This document shows, one piece after another, positions 8,895 to 16,426 of a DNA stretch of 64,000 bases. The DNA lies in assembly GCA_004551485.1 (NCBI GenBank), contig SBLD01000003.1, positions 124,001 through 188,000 of the forward strand, read 5' to 3'. The notes below the pieces were generated by a model. The model made no database searches. It was given only the letters and a program-made list of their open reading frames with translations, and was not told the DNA's origin. This DNA comes from Billgrantia azerbaijanica. Lineage in GTDB: Bacteria > Pseudomonadota > Gammaproteobacteria > Pseudomonadales > Halomonadaceae. The position numbers and the translations under genes are program-made. How positions within the stretch are numbered: position 1 is the stretch's first letter; every line of letters begins with the position of its first letter.

Positions 8895-8924
8895 GGCGGA
8901 CCGGTGCAGGTGTACCGGTCCGCC
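8895..8924 (+). terminator. Hairpin between the first and second exported genes (attenuator)
   Basis: GGCGGACCGGT pairs perfectly with ACCGGTCCGCC across an 8-nt loop and is followed by TTTGAT. It lies 26 bp after the Gly-rich gene. The short T-run suggests partial termination, which would make the first product in excess over the secretion and processing proteins downstream. Confidence 0.55.
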
Positions 8925-8980
8925 TTTGATCGCCGACCGTGTCGAGTCGGCGCGTCGAGATGATGCCGGGAGCAGACGTC

Positions 8981-9403
8981 ATGAAACGAATTGCATCGAG
9001 TGCGCGGATGGGGGCCGTGGTGGCGATGGTGGCGGCGCTTGGCAGTGGCATGGCCGTGTCGGCGGCGTCGGCCGTTGCCGACGGCACCGCCGAGAACGGT
9101 GCGGCGGCCGCCACCGCGGGGTTTAGTGAATGGCAGCGGATCGAGAGCCATGAACTGGATGCGCTGCGCGGTCGGGAAGGCTTCAAGGACCTGGTCAACG
9201 TGCAGAGCACCCAGAACCTGGAAGCGGCGGTGAGCGACTCTTCCTTCACCGCGGGCACCATCGCGACCGGTGGGATCACCGTGGAGGCCGGGGCGCTGGA
9301 CAACTTCTCGGGAGTGGGATTGTTCAACATGGTGACGGGCAACGGCAATGCCGTGAATTCAGGGGTCAGCATCAGTATTTACATGCCGATGCAGACGCCA
9401 TGA
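8981..9403 (+). CDS. Small exported protein with GG-leader-like motif, matrix locus
   Basis: A 140-residue protein. Residues 1-31 form a Sec signal peptide (ending SAASA). At 54-65 comes IESHELDALRGR, which fits the spacing of double-glycine leaders (Ile at -12, Glu -8, Leu -7, Leu -4, Gly -2) and closely resembles a segment of the 212-residue protein two genes downstream. The remainder ends in a beta-rich tail (FSGVGLFNMVTGNGNAVNSG and VSISIYMP). ATG 8981 has GGGAG in front; the frame is open a little further upstream but without a signal peptide. It may be a minor fibre component, nucleator or chaperone of the system. The function is not known to me; related proteins are sometimes loosely labelled heme utilisation proteins, without support here. 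Confidence 0.65.
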   Translation: MKRIASSARMGAVVAMVAALGSGMAVSAASAVADGTAENGAAAATAGFSEWQRIESHELDALRGREGFKDLVNVQSTQNLEAAVSDSSFTAGTIATGGITVEAGALDNFSGVGLFNMVTGNGNAVNSGVSISIYMPMQTP

Positions 9404-9416
9404 AGCGGAGGTCAGT

Positions 9417-10130
9417 ATGAGGATGCTACCGATCACGCATCAGGCCGTGACAGCGGTGATGCTCGTGTCGCTGCCGCTGATCGCCACCGATGCTTTTGCC
9501 GGTCCCGTCAACGTGGCCGGCTCCTTTGGTTCCTTCACCGTTCCGGCGCGCAGCCTCAATGAGATGCGCTGGGACCAGGTCGTGCCGCAGCAGTACGACT
9601 ACAGCTGCGGAGCCGCGGCCGTGGCGACGCTGCTCACCTACCACTATGGCCGGGAGACCACGGAGGCGGAGGTCTTCGAGGCCATGATCGCCGCCGGCGA
9701 CCGGGCGCAGATCGAGGCCCATGGATTCTCCATGCTCGACATGAAGCGTTATCTGGACAGCCAGGGCCTCGATTCCGACGGTTTCCGTGTGAACCTGGAC
9801 GACTACCTCAAGATCGGAGTGCCCTCCATTACCTTGATCGATACCGGCGGCTACAAGCACTTCGTGGTGATCAAGGGAATGGACGAGGAGCGGGTCCTAG
9901 TGGGCGATCCGGCGGTTGGCAGCGTCGTCGTTCCCAAGGAGCACTTCGAGACCCTGTGGCAGGGGACCGTGCTGGGGGCCCGTGCGGATATGGCACTTGC
10001 CAAGGAGTACTTCAACCATGAGCGCGACTGGGCCATTCGCCCCACCTCACCCCTTTCCCAGGGGCGGCGGCGCGCCGACATTGGCACGGCGATGTTGCTG
10101 ATGCCGGGACGCAACGAGCTGGGGAGATGA
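9417..10130 (+). CDS. Sec-exported C39-family cysteine peptidase (FapD-like)
   Basis: A 237-residue protein with a signal peptide (1-28, ending DAFA) followed by a C39-type papain-like domain. The catalytic set is complete: Gln58 or Gln59 before DYSCGAAAVATLL with Cys64, His148 in GGYKHFVVIKG, and Asp164 in VGDPAVGSV. Unlike bacteriocin transporters it has no ABC or membrane part, so it should act in the periplasm. This matches the stand-alone C39 protein FapD of the Pseudomonas functional amyloid operon. A strong GGAGG precedes ATG 9417, 13 bp after the previous gene. Likely substrates are its neighbours at 8981 and 10158, which both carry a double-glycine-like motif. That pairing is inference. 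Confidence 0.85.
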   Translation: MRMLPITHQAVTAVMLVSLPLIATDAFAGPVNVAGSFGSFTVPARSLNEMRWDQVVPQQYDYSCGAAAVATLLTYHYGRETTEAEVFEAMIAAGDRAQIEAHGFSMLDMKRYLDSQGLDSDGFRVNLDDYLKIGVPSITLIDTGGYKHFVVIKGMDEERVLVGDPAVGSVVVPKEHFETLWQGTVLGARADMALAKEYFNHERDWAIRPTSPLSQGRRRADIGTAMLLMPGRNELGR

Positions 10131-10157
10131 GTCGCAGACTCGCCGGGAGACACTGTC

Positions 10158-10796
10158 ATGCACGGATATCGAGTTGTCGGATCGGCCATGCTGTCGCTAG
10201 CCATGGTGTTGATGGGGACCTCGGGAGCGCAGGCGGCTGGCGGTTTTCTGGATGAGTTGGACGGTACCGCGTCGACCCAGGCCGTTTGGGCTACCGATCT
10301 GCCGGGTTTTGCCAGGCCCGGTGTGGAGGTGATCGAGACGTCCGTCATGGCCGAGCTCCGCGGAGGCTTTTCGATCAACGGGCTCGATCTCGACTTCGGC
10401 GCTCGTCTGCAGTCGATGATCGATGATGTGCTCTACCAGACCATGGTGGAGTTCACGGACATGGGCACCAAGGTGCTGTCGCAAACGCTGGTCGACCCCG
10501 CAGGCAATGCGGTCGAAATCAATCCAGCCACCGCTGGCAATATCGCCGAGGCGACCCCGGTGGGAATCTCTCTGCCTGGGTTCGAGCAGTTTTCCGGTGT
10601 GGCCGTCAATGATGCCAAGGGGTTCTCGGCGGTGCTTCACACTGTCACCGGTCAGGCGATCGTCGGTGGTGTGGTGAGCGATGCGGCGGGACGTTCCATC
10701 GGTAACCAGGTGAATATCGATATCACGGTCAACAACATCGAGGCTCTGCGCAATCTGGGCATCCAGTCGCGCATCGCCAATGCACTGTCCCGATGA
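10158..10796 (+). CDS. Exported protein with GG-leader-like motif, matrix locus
   Basis: A 212-residue protein with a Sec signal peptide (1-26, ending GAQA). A short pro-like region ends in IETSVMAELRGG at 59-70, where hydrophobics at -12, -7 and -4 and a terminal Gly-Gly match the C39 leader rule. Cleavage would release a protein starting FSINGLDLDFG. The mature portion is beta-rich (VNIDITVNN near the end) with an amphipathic C-terminal tail. ATG 10158 follows GGGAGA, 27 bp after the peptidase gene. By position it may be an accessory fibre protein comparable to FapE, but no clear sequence family was recognised. Confidence 0.65.
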   Translation: MHGYRVVGSAMLSLAMVLMGTSGAQAAGGFLDELDGTASTQAVWATDLPGFARPGVEVIETSVMAELRGGFSINGLDLDFGARLQSMIDDVLYQTMVEFTDMGTKVLSQTLVDPAGNAVEINPATAGNIAEATPVGISLPGFEQFSGVAVNDAKGFSAVLHTVTGQAIVGGVVSDAAGRSIGNQVNIDITVNNIEALRNLGIQSRIANALSR

Positions 10797-10812
10797 GGAA
10801 AGAAGGCATGGT

Positions 10813-10843
10813 TTCCCGCATGGCAAGAGTTGCCATGCGGGAA
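10813..10843. terminator. Bidirectional terminator between the convergent matrix genes
   Basis: TTCCCGCATGGCAA pairs perfectly (14 bp) with its complement across the 3-nt loop GAG. It lies 16 bp after the last plus-strand gene, is followed by TGTATTTTC on the plus strand, and abuts the end of the outer-membrane protein gene on the minus strand. Confidence 0.8.
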
Positions 10844-10850
10844 TGTATTT

Positions 10851-11951
10851 TCAATACATGTTCATTCCGAACGGCATCCTGAATGTCAGCAAAGTATCCG
10901 GAGCATCCTCGGTGACCCCCAGTTCCAGGTTCAGACTGACCGACGTGCGGGGGCTGATCTGATGCGACCAGCCCAGCAGCAGAGAAGCGATGTTCAGTGA
11001 CCGCGAGCTTTGCTTGCTGGCATCACCGTTTTCCGGGTTGATGAATTCCGTTTGCGTGTTGTCGATGAAGTCATTCTTGAAGCCGAGAGTGAAGGAAGAG
11101 CGTGCATTGATGGCATAGGCCATGCCGAAGCTCACGCGAATGGCATTGCCGGGGTCCACTTCACCGATGCGGATATCCTCCGTAATTGGCTCATTGACGT
11201 CCTCCTCGATGTTGTAGAGGTAGCCCAGGTTGGCAAAATAGACGGCCGGGTCGGAGGGATAGAGCATGGTGATGCTGGGTTCGATGGAGTGAAAGCCCGA
11301 TCCGGTGGCTAATTCCTGCTCGATACCGTCCGAATCGCGGCGGATATCGAAGGGACCCTCGCCCGTGGTGGACTTGTAGCGCAGGTTGCCGATGAAGAAG
11401 GGGCCACCGTTTCGACCACTGTTGATCTGGTAGTGTGCCGCCAGTTCGACATCGCCCACCCCATCGCCGGTCAATTCGCGAGTGATATCAGAGTCTTGCT
11501 GGGAATCCTCGGGAGTGGCCACCGTCGCAAACAAGGAGTCATCTCGGTAGACATAGGGTACCTTGAGCTCCAGTTCCAGGCGGTCCGTCACGCCCCAGCG
11601 GCCGGTCATGGCCGCCGTCCAGGTGTCGCGGTCGGCGTCCTCTGCCTCGAACACGCCGATCAGTAGCGTGCTGAGGATCTCGACGCCACGAAAGGTCAGG
11701 CGATTGGTGCTGGAATGGGAATACTGCAGGGAGGGTTCGAGAATCAGTTGACCGCGAGGCGTGAGCACACCGCCGATATCCGAGATGGCCTGGACCTCTG
11801 GCTGTTCCTCCCGCTGCTGGGGTTGCTGGCCCACGGGCTGGATGTCGGATGCCGTGGCTGTGCCGGGACTCGTATCCTGAGCGTTCGCTATCTCCATGCC
11901 GGACAGGGTAAGCACTCCCAGCGACAGTAGTGTGATTCTGCTCGCAGCCAT
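10851..11951 (-). CDS. Outer-membrane beta-barrel protein (FapF-like / COG4313-type transporter)
   Basis: A 366-residue protein. Residues 1-24 are a signal peptide ending EIANA. A Gln/Glu-rich stretch (about 36-55) links to DIGGVLTPRGQLILEPSLQY, after which the chain alternates in the beta-barrel manner and ends in an aromatic residue (FGMNMY). COG4313-type barrels are often labelled phenol-degradation channels or, wrongly, acetate kinase. A helical linker ahead of a barrel is also the architecture of FapF, the secretion pore of functional amyloid. Facing the exported-protein operon and co-directional with both regulators, it is the likely outer-membrane exit channel. ATG 11951 follows AGGAG. 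No sigma-54 site was found in its 73-bp upstream gap, so it may be read from the regulators. Confidence 0.72.
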   Translation of the reverse strand: MAASRITLLSLGVLTLSGMEIANAQDTSPGTATASDIQPVGQQPQQREEQPEVQAISDIGGVLTPRGQLILEPSLQYSHSSTNRLTFRGVEILSTLLIGVFEAEDADRDTWTAAMTGRWGVTDRLELELKVPYVYRDDSLFATVATPEDSQQDSDITRELTGDGVGDVELAAHYQINSGRNGGPFFIGNLRYKSTTGEGPFDIRRDSDGIEQELATGSGFHSIEPSITMLYPSDPAVYFANLGYLYNIEEDVNEPITEDIRIGEVDPGNAIRVSFGMAYAINARSSFTLGFKNDFIDNTQTEFINPENGDASKQSSRSLNIASLLLGWSHQISPRTSVSLNLELGVTEDAPDTLLTFRMPFGMNMY

Positions 11952-12024
11952 GGTGAACTCCTTGAATGATCAACGTCTTGACTGTCGTGTTGTATTGAAT
12001 GGCAAGGCGTGTGAATGATTTCCA

Positions 12025-13386
12025 CTAATTGACCAGCTTGCTCTTCGGAGAGAGTGAGTGTTTTTCCATCAGTCGATACAGGGTCACCCGGGATGTCCTG
12101 AGCTCCTTCGCGGCATGCTTGACATTGAAGCTGTTGCGCAGCAAGGCGGCTTCGACCGCTTGCCTTTCTGCCTGGTCACGAGCAGCCTCCAGGCTGATGA
12201 CGGCATCGGGTTGGAAGCCGGCATCGCCGAGATCCAGGTCATCGGGTTGAATGAACGGTTGTTCACACATGATCACCGCCCTTCTGACCCGATTGACCAG
12301 CTCTCGAACATTTCCTGGCCAGTCGTAGCGTAGCATCATATCGAGACTTTGCTTGCTCAACCCTCTGAGTTTCCGCGAGCCCTCCTTCCTGAACTTGTGA
12401 AAGAAGAAGTTGGCAAGATCGACGATGTCCTCGCGCCGTTCACGCAAGGGGGGAAGCTTGACCTGGAGCACGTTCAGTCGATGGTAAAGGTCTTCGCGAA
12501 ACCTGCCCTCCTGGATGGAGGATTCCAGATCAATGTGGGTGGCGGCGAGGATGCGTACATCGACGAAGATCTCCTGGCTGGCGCCAATGCGCTGGATGGA
12601 TTGGGTTTCCAGAAACCGCAATAGATTGACTTGCATATCAATCGGCAGGTCGCCGATCTCGTCGAGGAGCAGGGTCCCGCCGTGGGATTTCTCGATATGA
12701 CCGATACGCGTCTGATTCGCACCCGTGAACGCTCCTTTCTCATGACCGAAGAGTTCGGTTTGCACGAGCTCCTTGGGAATGGCGCCACAGTTGATGGCGT
12801 TGAAATGGCCGCTCGAGCGCGAGGAAAGCTGGTGGATCGCTCGGGCCGTCAGCTCCTTGCCAGTGCCCGATTCGCCGATGATGCAGACGGGCGCATCGAC
12901 GCTGGCCACCTTGCGGATGACCTTGTTGAGCGTCTGCATGGCCCGACTGTGCCCTACCATCGTCTCCTGGCCTTGTTTACGGGTTCGCTGCATGTTGCTG
13001 ATGCAGGTCCGCGAAAGCCTGACCATGTCGGCGAGGGATTCCAGTAGTGCGTGGAGTTTTTCCGGAGCGACGGGGTAGACGTGATAGGCAAAGAACAGCC
13101 GCGTCAGGAGAGAGATGAAATCGGTATCTTCCAGGTGACGGGCGTCCGTGATCGCAACCCAAGCGGCATCGCTTCCAGAAATGAGCCGTTCGAGTGATTC
13201 GTGGTGGCCGATAGTGTCGCCGTCAAGGACGGCTAATCCGACCTCATATGCTCCTCCTCGATAGCTTTCAGCCTCCTTTGTTTCGAAATGAATCAACTGC
13301 CAACCACTGTTTTTCAAGTTTCTTATAATATTTTCTGCATTCCCCTGCGTGCTTCCCACTACCAAGAGCTCTCTCGCCGCTTCCAT
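12025..13386 (-). CDS. VpsR-like sigma-54-dependent transcriptional activator
   Basis: A 453-residue enhancer-binding protein. Residues 1-125 look like a degenerate receiver domain of the VpsR kind. The AAA+ domain has Walker A GESGTGKE (171-178), the sigma-54 contact loop GAFTGA (218-223) and Walker B GGTLLLDEIGD (236-246). A Fis-type helix-turn-helix ends the protein (HAAKELRTSRVTLYRLMEKH). ATG 13386 is chosen because GGAG lies 6 nt upstream; TTG 13398 would add four residues. VpsR controls matrix genes in Vibrio in response to cyclic di-GMP, and a sigma-54 promoter stands before the exported-protein operon here, so this is its probable activator. Confidence 0.87.
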   Translation of the reverse strand: MEAARELLVVGSTQGNAENIIRNLKNSGWQLIHFETKEAESYRGGAYEVGLAVLDGDTIGHHESLERLISGSDAAWVAITDARHLEDTDFISLLTRLFFAYHVYPVAPEKLHALLESLADMVRLSRTCISNMQRTRKQGQETMVGHSRAMQTLNKVIRKVASVDAPVCIIGESGTGKELTARAIHQLSSRSSGHFNAINCGAIPKELVQTELFGHEKGAFTGANQTRIGHIEKSHGGTLLLDEIGDLPIDMQVNLLRFLETQSIQRIGASQEIFVDVRILAATHIDLESSIQEGRFREDLYHRLNVLQVKLPPLRERREDIVDLANFFFHKFRKEGSRKLRGLSKQSLDMMLRYDWPGNVRELVNRVRRAVIMCEQPFIQPDDLDLGDAGFQPDAVISLEAARDQAERQAVEAALLRNSFNVKHAAKELRTSRVTLYRLMEKHSLSPKSKLVN

Positions 13387-13437
13387 TGCATGCTCCAAGT
13401 ATCAGCACGTTTTTTACCCATGTCGGCTGGTGACGCC

Positions 13438-14163
13438 TTACCCCTTGGAACGGCGTCTTTTCAACGTGTCACCGGATGTCTGCGGGGACTGTGCTTCCTG
13501 ATTTCGTCGTCGGACATAGGTCAGCGGTGCACCGAGGTTGTGTCGTGCCCAGTTCACCGCCTGCAAACGGTTATGCACATTGATCTTGCGAAAGACATTA
13601 TAGAGGTGCGATTTGACGGTGTGCTCACTGACGAACAGTTGTTCAGCAATTTCGCTATTGGAGGCGCCGGTGCCGAGAAGGGCGATGATCTCCATCTCGC
13701 GATGGGTCAGGCCACAGACAGGACGGAAGGAGTTGAGCTGCTGGCGACGAAAGAACTGAAGAAGGCGGGCCATCACGGCGCGAGACATCCATAGCCGCCC
13801 CTCCAGCAAGGCTTCGAGCCCCTTGCAGAGCAGCGTCAGGGATTCGCTACGGTAGAATACCCCCTGCAGGTTCATGATCGTCAGCAGTTCCACGGCGTGG
13901 TCCTCATCGCGCACGTTGATGGCAGCCATCATCACCTGCTCGGAATCGCCGATGTTCCGCTGCCATGTCTGCATCATGGATTCATCCATATGATCGGTAT
14001 CGAGCAGGATGACGGTACAGGCATCATTTATCAGACCTTCTTCATATTGAGGTGATGCCTGATTGACGGCACATTCCAACTGTTGGCGCAAGTATTCCAC
14101 GAACAGCTGGGACTGAGGGTTGGTTTCTGTCACCAAGAGGACCAAGCCTTTATCCTGATCCAT
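13438..14163 (-). CDS. CsgD-like LuxR-family regulator
   Basis: A 241-residue protein with the layout of CsgD, the curli and cellulose master regulator. The N-terminal receiver-like part has VILLD (Asp55 at the phospho-acceptor position), a conserved Trp (67) and LQGVFY (99-104). The C-terminal helix-turn-helix runs LTHREMEIIALLGTGASNSE through SEHTVKSHLYNVFRKI and NRLQAVNWARHNL, all close to CsgD. It then carries an extra basic tail of about 30 residues. ATG 14163 follows GGAGG. It is read together with the VpsR-like gene, 51 bp downstream. It most likely controls the locus or wider biofilm functions. Its base composition is noticeably lower in GC than the housekeeping genes. Confidence 0.85.
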   Translation of the reverse strand: MDQDKGLVLLVTETNPQSQLFVEYLRQQLECAVNQASPQYEEGLINDACTVILLDTDHMDESMMQTWQRNIGDSEQVMMAAINVRDEDHAVELLTIMNLQGVFYRSESLTLLCKGLEALLEGRLWMSRAVMARLLQFFRRQQLNSFRPVCGLTHREMEIIALLGTGASNSEIAEQLFVSEHTVKSHLYNVFRKINVHNRLQAVNWARHNLGAPLTYVRRRNQEAQSPQTSGDTLKRRRSKG

Positions 14164-14571
14164 GGAATTACCTCCGCTAGATGAGCCAAGAGCGCTCTCC
14201 TGGTGTCCTGGCCTTCGGTTCTGGCCTTCCGAGCACGGGCAACTTCTATGAAGTCTCGGCCACAGTGTAAAAAAAAGTAACTAACTTTTTTGCATATAAA
14301 TTAATTTTTTATTATTTTTAGATATATATGGAAGACCATCCCTCGAATCACGGAGTTGCAGAGCATCATTCCGAACATCATTAATTCATGATGGAATATG
14401 CGCTAGAAAATTCATCTTTCTTTCCCGAAATTTCACATCGGTACGACTGCTAAAAGTATGATATTTCTCACACTTCGCTTGCGAGTGCTTCTTCACTATC
14501 ACCCGGTAGCGCTGTTGACCACGGCGGATTATCCGTAAAATACCACCCTGTCCACGAATGAGAGGCACACG
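14164..14571. other. AT-rich divergent control region of the CsgD-like gene and rdgB
   Basis: No gene is visible in these 408 bp. The centre (about 14270-14330) is almost entirely A/T and holds AAAAAAGT-aacta-ACTTTTTT (14271-14291). Such DNA is a typical target of xenogeneic silencers (H-NS or MvaT type) in high-GC genomes. Transcription start points could not be placed with confidence. Confidence 0.6.
14376..14393. promoter_or_regulatory. 18-bp near-perfect palindrome, candidate operator
   Basis: CATCATTAATTCATGATG is symmetrical except for one base pair and lies about 215 bp upstream of the CsgD-like start and 180 bp upstream of rdgB. It may bind a regulator of the matrix locus, possibly the CsgD-like protein itself. 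Only the symmetry is seen. Confidence 0.35.
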
Positions 14572-15186
14572 ATGACGGAAAGGGAAATGCTGGTGTTGGC
14601 CAGCGGCAATGCCGGCAAGCTGCGTGAGTTCCATCAGCTATTGTTGCCCTTGGGAGTTGCGATCCGGCCCCAGGCAGATTTCGGGGTAGGCGATGTCGAG
14701 GAGACGGGCCTGACCTTCGTCGAGAACGCCTTGCTCAAGGCGCGGGAGGCGAGCCGCATCAGCGGTCTGCCGGCGCTGGCCGACGACTCCGGCCTGGCGG
14801 TGGATGCCCTGCATGGCCAGCCGGGCATCTACTCGGCCCGCTATGCCGGCGAGCCCAAAAGCGATACGCGTAACAACGCCAAGCTGCTCGAGGCGATGGC
14901 CGAGGTGCCGGCGGGTGCGCGCACCGCGCGCTACTGGTGCGTGTTGGTTTTGCTGCGCCATGCCGAGGACCCGGTGCCGCTGATCGTGCAGCGCTGCTGG
15001 GAAGGTGAGGTGCTGACCGAGCCGCGCGGTGCAGGGGGATTTGGCTACGATCCGTTGTTCTGGCTGCCGGATCAAGGCCGTACGGCGGCCGAGCTCTCCG
15101 CCGACGAGAAGAATCGTCTGAGCCACCGCGGGCGGGCGCTCCAGGCGCTGGTCGCGGCGCTGCAGGAACCCACGAGGTTGTCATGA
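14572..15186 (+). CDS. rdgB: dITP/XTP pyrophosphatase RdgB
   Basis: A 204-residue HAM1/RdgB family enzyme that hydrolyses dITP and XTP to monophosphates and so keeps deaminated purines out of DNA. LASGNAGKLREF opens the nucleotide site, GLTFVENALLKAR and PALADDSGLAVDAL carry the acidic metal ligands, and GFGYDPLFWLP is present near the end. ATG 14572 is preceded by GAGAGG. Its stop overlaps the hemW start (ATGA), so the two are translationally coupled. Confidence 0.96.
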   Translation: MTEREMLVLASGNAGKLREFHQLLLPLGVAIRPQADFGVGDVEETGLTFVENALLKAREASRISGLPALADDSGLAVDALHGQPGIYSARYAGEPKSDTRNNAKLLEAMAEVPAGARTARYWCVLVLLRHAEDPVPLIVQRCWEGEVLTEPRGAGGFGYDPLFWLPDQGRTAAELSADEKNRLSHRGRALQALVAALQEPTRLS

Positions 15187-16394
15187 TACTGGCCGCCATA
15201 CCGAGTGCTCCCGCCAGCCTGCCGCCGCTGGCGCTCTATATCCATGTGCCCTGGTGCGTGCGCAAGTGCCCCTATTGCGATTTCAACTCCCACGGCGTCG
15301 GCGCGGCGGCCGAGTTGCCCGAAGCCGAGTACCTGGCGGCGCTGGTGGCGGACCTCGAGGCTGACCTGCCGCTGGCGGGCGGGCGCGAGCTCGCCAGCAT
15401 CTTCATCGGGGGGGGCACGCCGAGCCTGATGTCGGCGGACTTCTACGCGCGCCTGTTCGAGGCGGTGGCGGCGCGCCTGCCGCTGGCAGCCGATCTCGAG
15501 GTCACCCTGGAGGCCAATCCGGGCACGCTGGAGCGGGGCCGCTTCGCCGGCTACCGGGCGGCGGGCATCAACCGCCTGTCGCTCGGGGTGCAGAGTTTCC
15601 AGGCGGCGCAGCTTGAGGCGCTGGGGCGTATCCACAGCGGTGACGATGCACGGGTGGCCGTCGCGGAGGCGCGCGAGGCTGGCTTCGACAACCTCAATCT
15701 CGACCTGATGCACGGGCTGCCCGGCCAGACCCCGGAGCTGGCCCTGGCGGACCTGGAGGCGGCCATCGCCCTCGACCCGGAGCACCTCTCCTGGTACCAG
15801 CTCACCCTGGAGCCCAACACCGAGTTCCACGCGCGCCCGCCCGCCCTGCCGGTCGAGGAGACGCTGTGGGACATCCAGGACCTGGGACACGAACGCCTGC
15901 TGGCGGCGGGGTTCACGCGCTACGAGATCTCCGCCTATGCGCGCGGCGCACGCCAGTGCCGCCACAACCGCAACTACTGGCGCTTCGGCGACTACCTGGG
16001 CATCGGGGCCGGGGCCCATGCCAAGCTCAGCGCCCCCGACGGGAGTGGCGGCCTGCACATTGAGCGGCGCTGGAAGACGCGCCAGCCGGGAGCCTACCTG
16101 CGGCGTCGGCACGATCCGCGTGGCTTCGTGGCCGGGCGCACGGTCGTCGCGCCCGAGGAGCTGCCGCTCGAGTTCGCGATGAACGCCCTGCGCCTGATCG
16201 AGGGCGTGCCGCTGTCGGACTGGCGGGTCCACACGGGGCGGGGAACCGACGCCCTGCGGGCCTGTCTCATCGCGGCGCAAGAAAAAGGACTTCTCGTGGA
16301 AGACGCCGAGCGTCTTCAGGCCTCACCGGAAGGTTTACTATTCTTGAACGAGTTGCTGGCTTCGATCGGCGAGAGTCGGGCCAGCGCACCATGA
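15183..16394 (+). CDS. hemW: Radical SAM heme chaperone HemW
   Basis: A 403-residue radical SAM protein. Cys25, Cys29 and Cys32 in WCVRKCPYCDF bind the 4Fe-4S cluster. FIGGGTPSLM and the C-terminal HemN-like domain are present. HemW binds heme and delivers it to respiratory proteins; it lacks the residues that make HemN a coproporphyrinogen dehydrogenase. It overlaps rdgB by 4 bp, the usual arrangement in gammaproteobacteria. Confidence 0.95.
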   Translation: MILAAIPSAPASLPPLALYIHVPWCVRKCPYCDFNSHGVGAAAELPEAEYLAALVADLEADLPLAGGRELASIFIGGGTPSLMSADFYARLFEAVAARLPLAADLEVTLEANPGTLERGRFAGYRAAGINRLSLGVQSFQAAQLEALGRIHSGDDARVAVAEAREAGFDNLNLDLMHGLPGQTPELALADLEAAIALDPEHLSWYQLTLEPNTEFHARPPALPVEETLWDIQDLGHERLLAAGFTRYEISAYARGARQCRHNRNYWRFGDYLGIGAGAHAKLSAPDGSGGLHIERRWKTRQPGAYLRRRHDPRGFVAGRTVVAPEELPLEFAMNALRLIEGVPLSDWRVHTGRGTDALRACLIAAQEKGLLVEDAERLQASPEGLLFLNELLASIGESRASAP

Positions 16395-16426
16395 ACTCGC
16401 CACCCTGACCCATCCAGGAGGGATAC

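Noticed and set aside
10851-11951. Acetate kinase or phenol-degradation channel label for the barrel protein
   Set aside because: It has a signal peptide, alternating beta pattern and aromatic C-terminus; nothing of the acetate kinase fold is present and no aromatic pathway genes are near.
14271-14291. AAAAAAGT/ACTTTTTT hairpin as a terminator
   Set aside because: It lies between two divergent genes, with no transcription unit ending there; it is better seen as part of the AT-rich control region.
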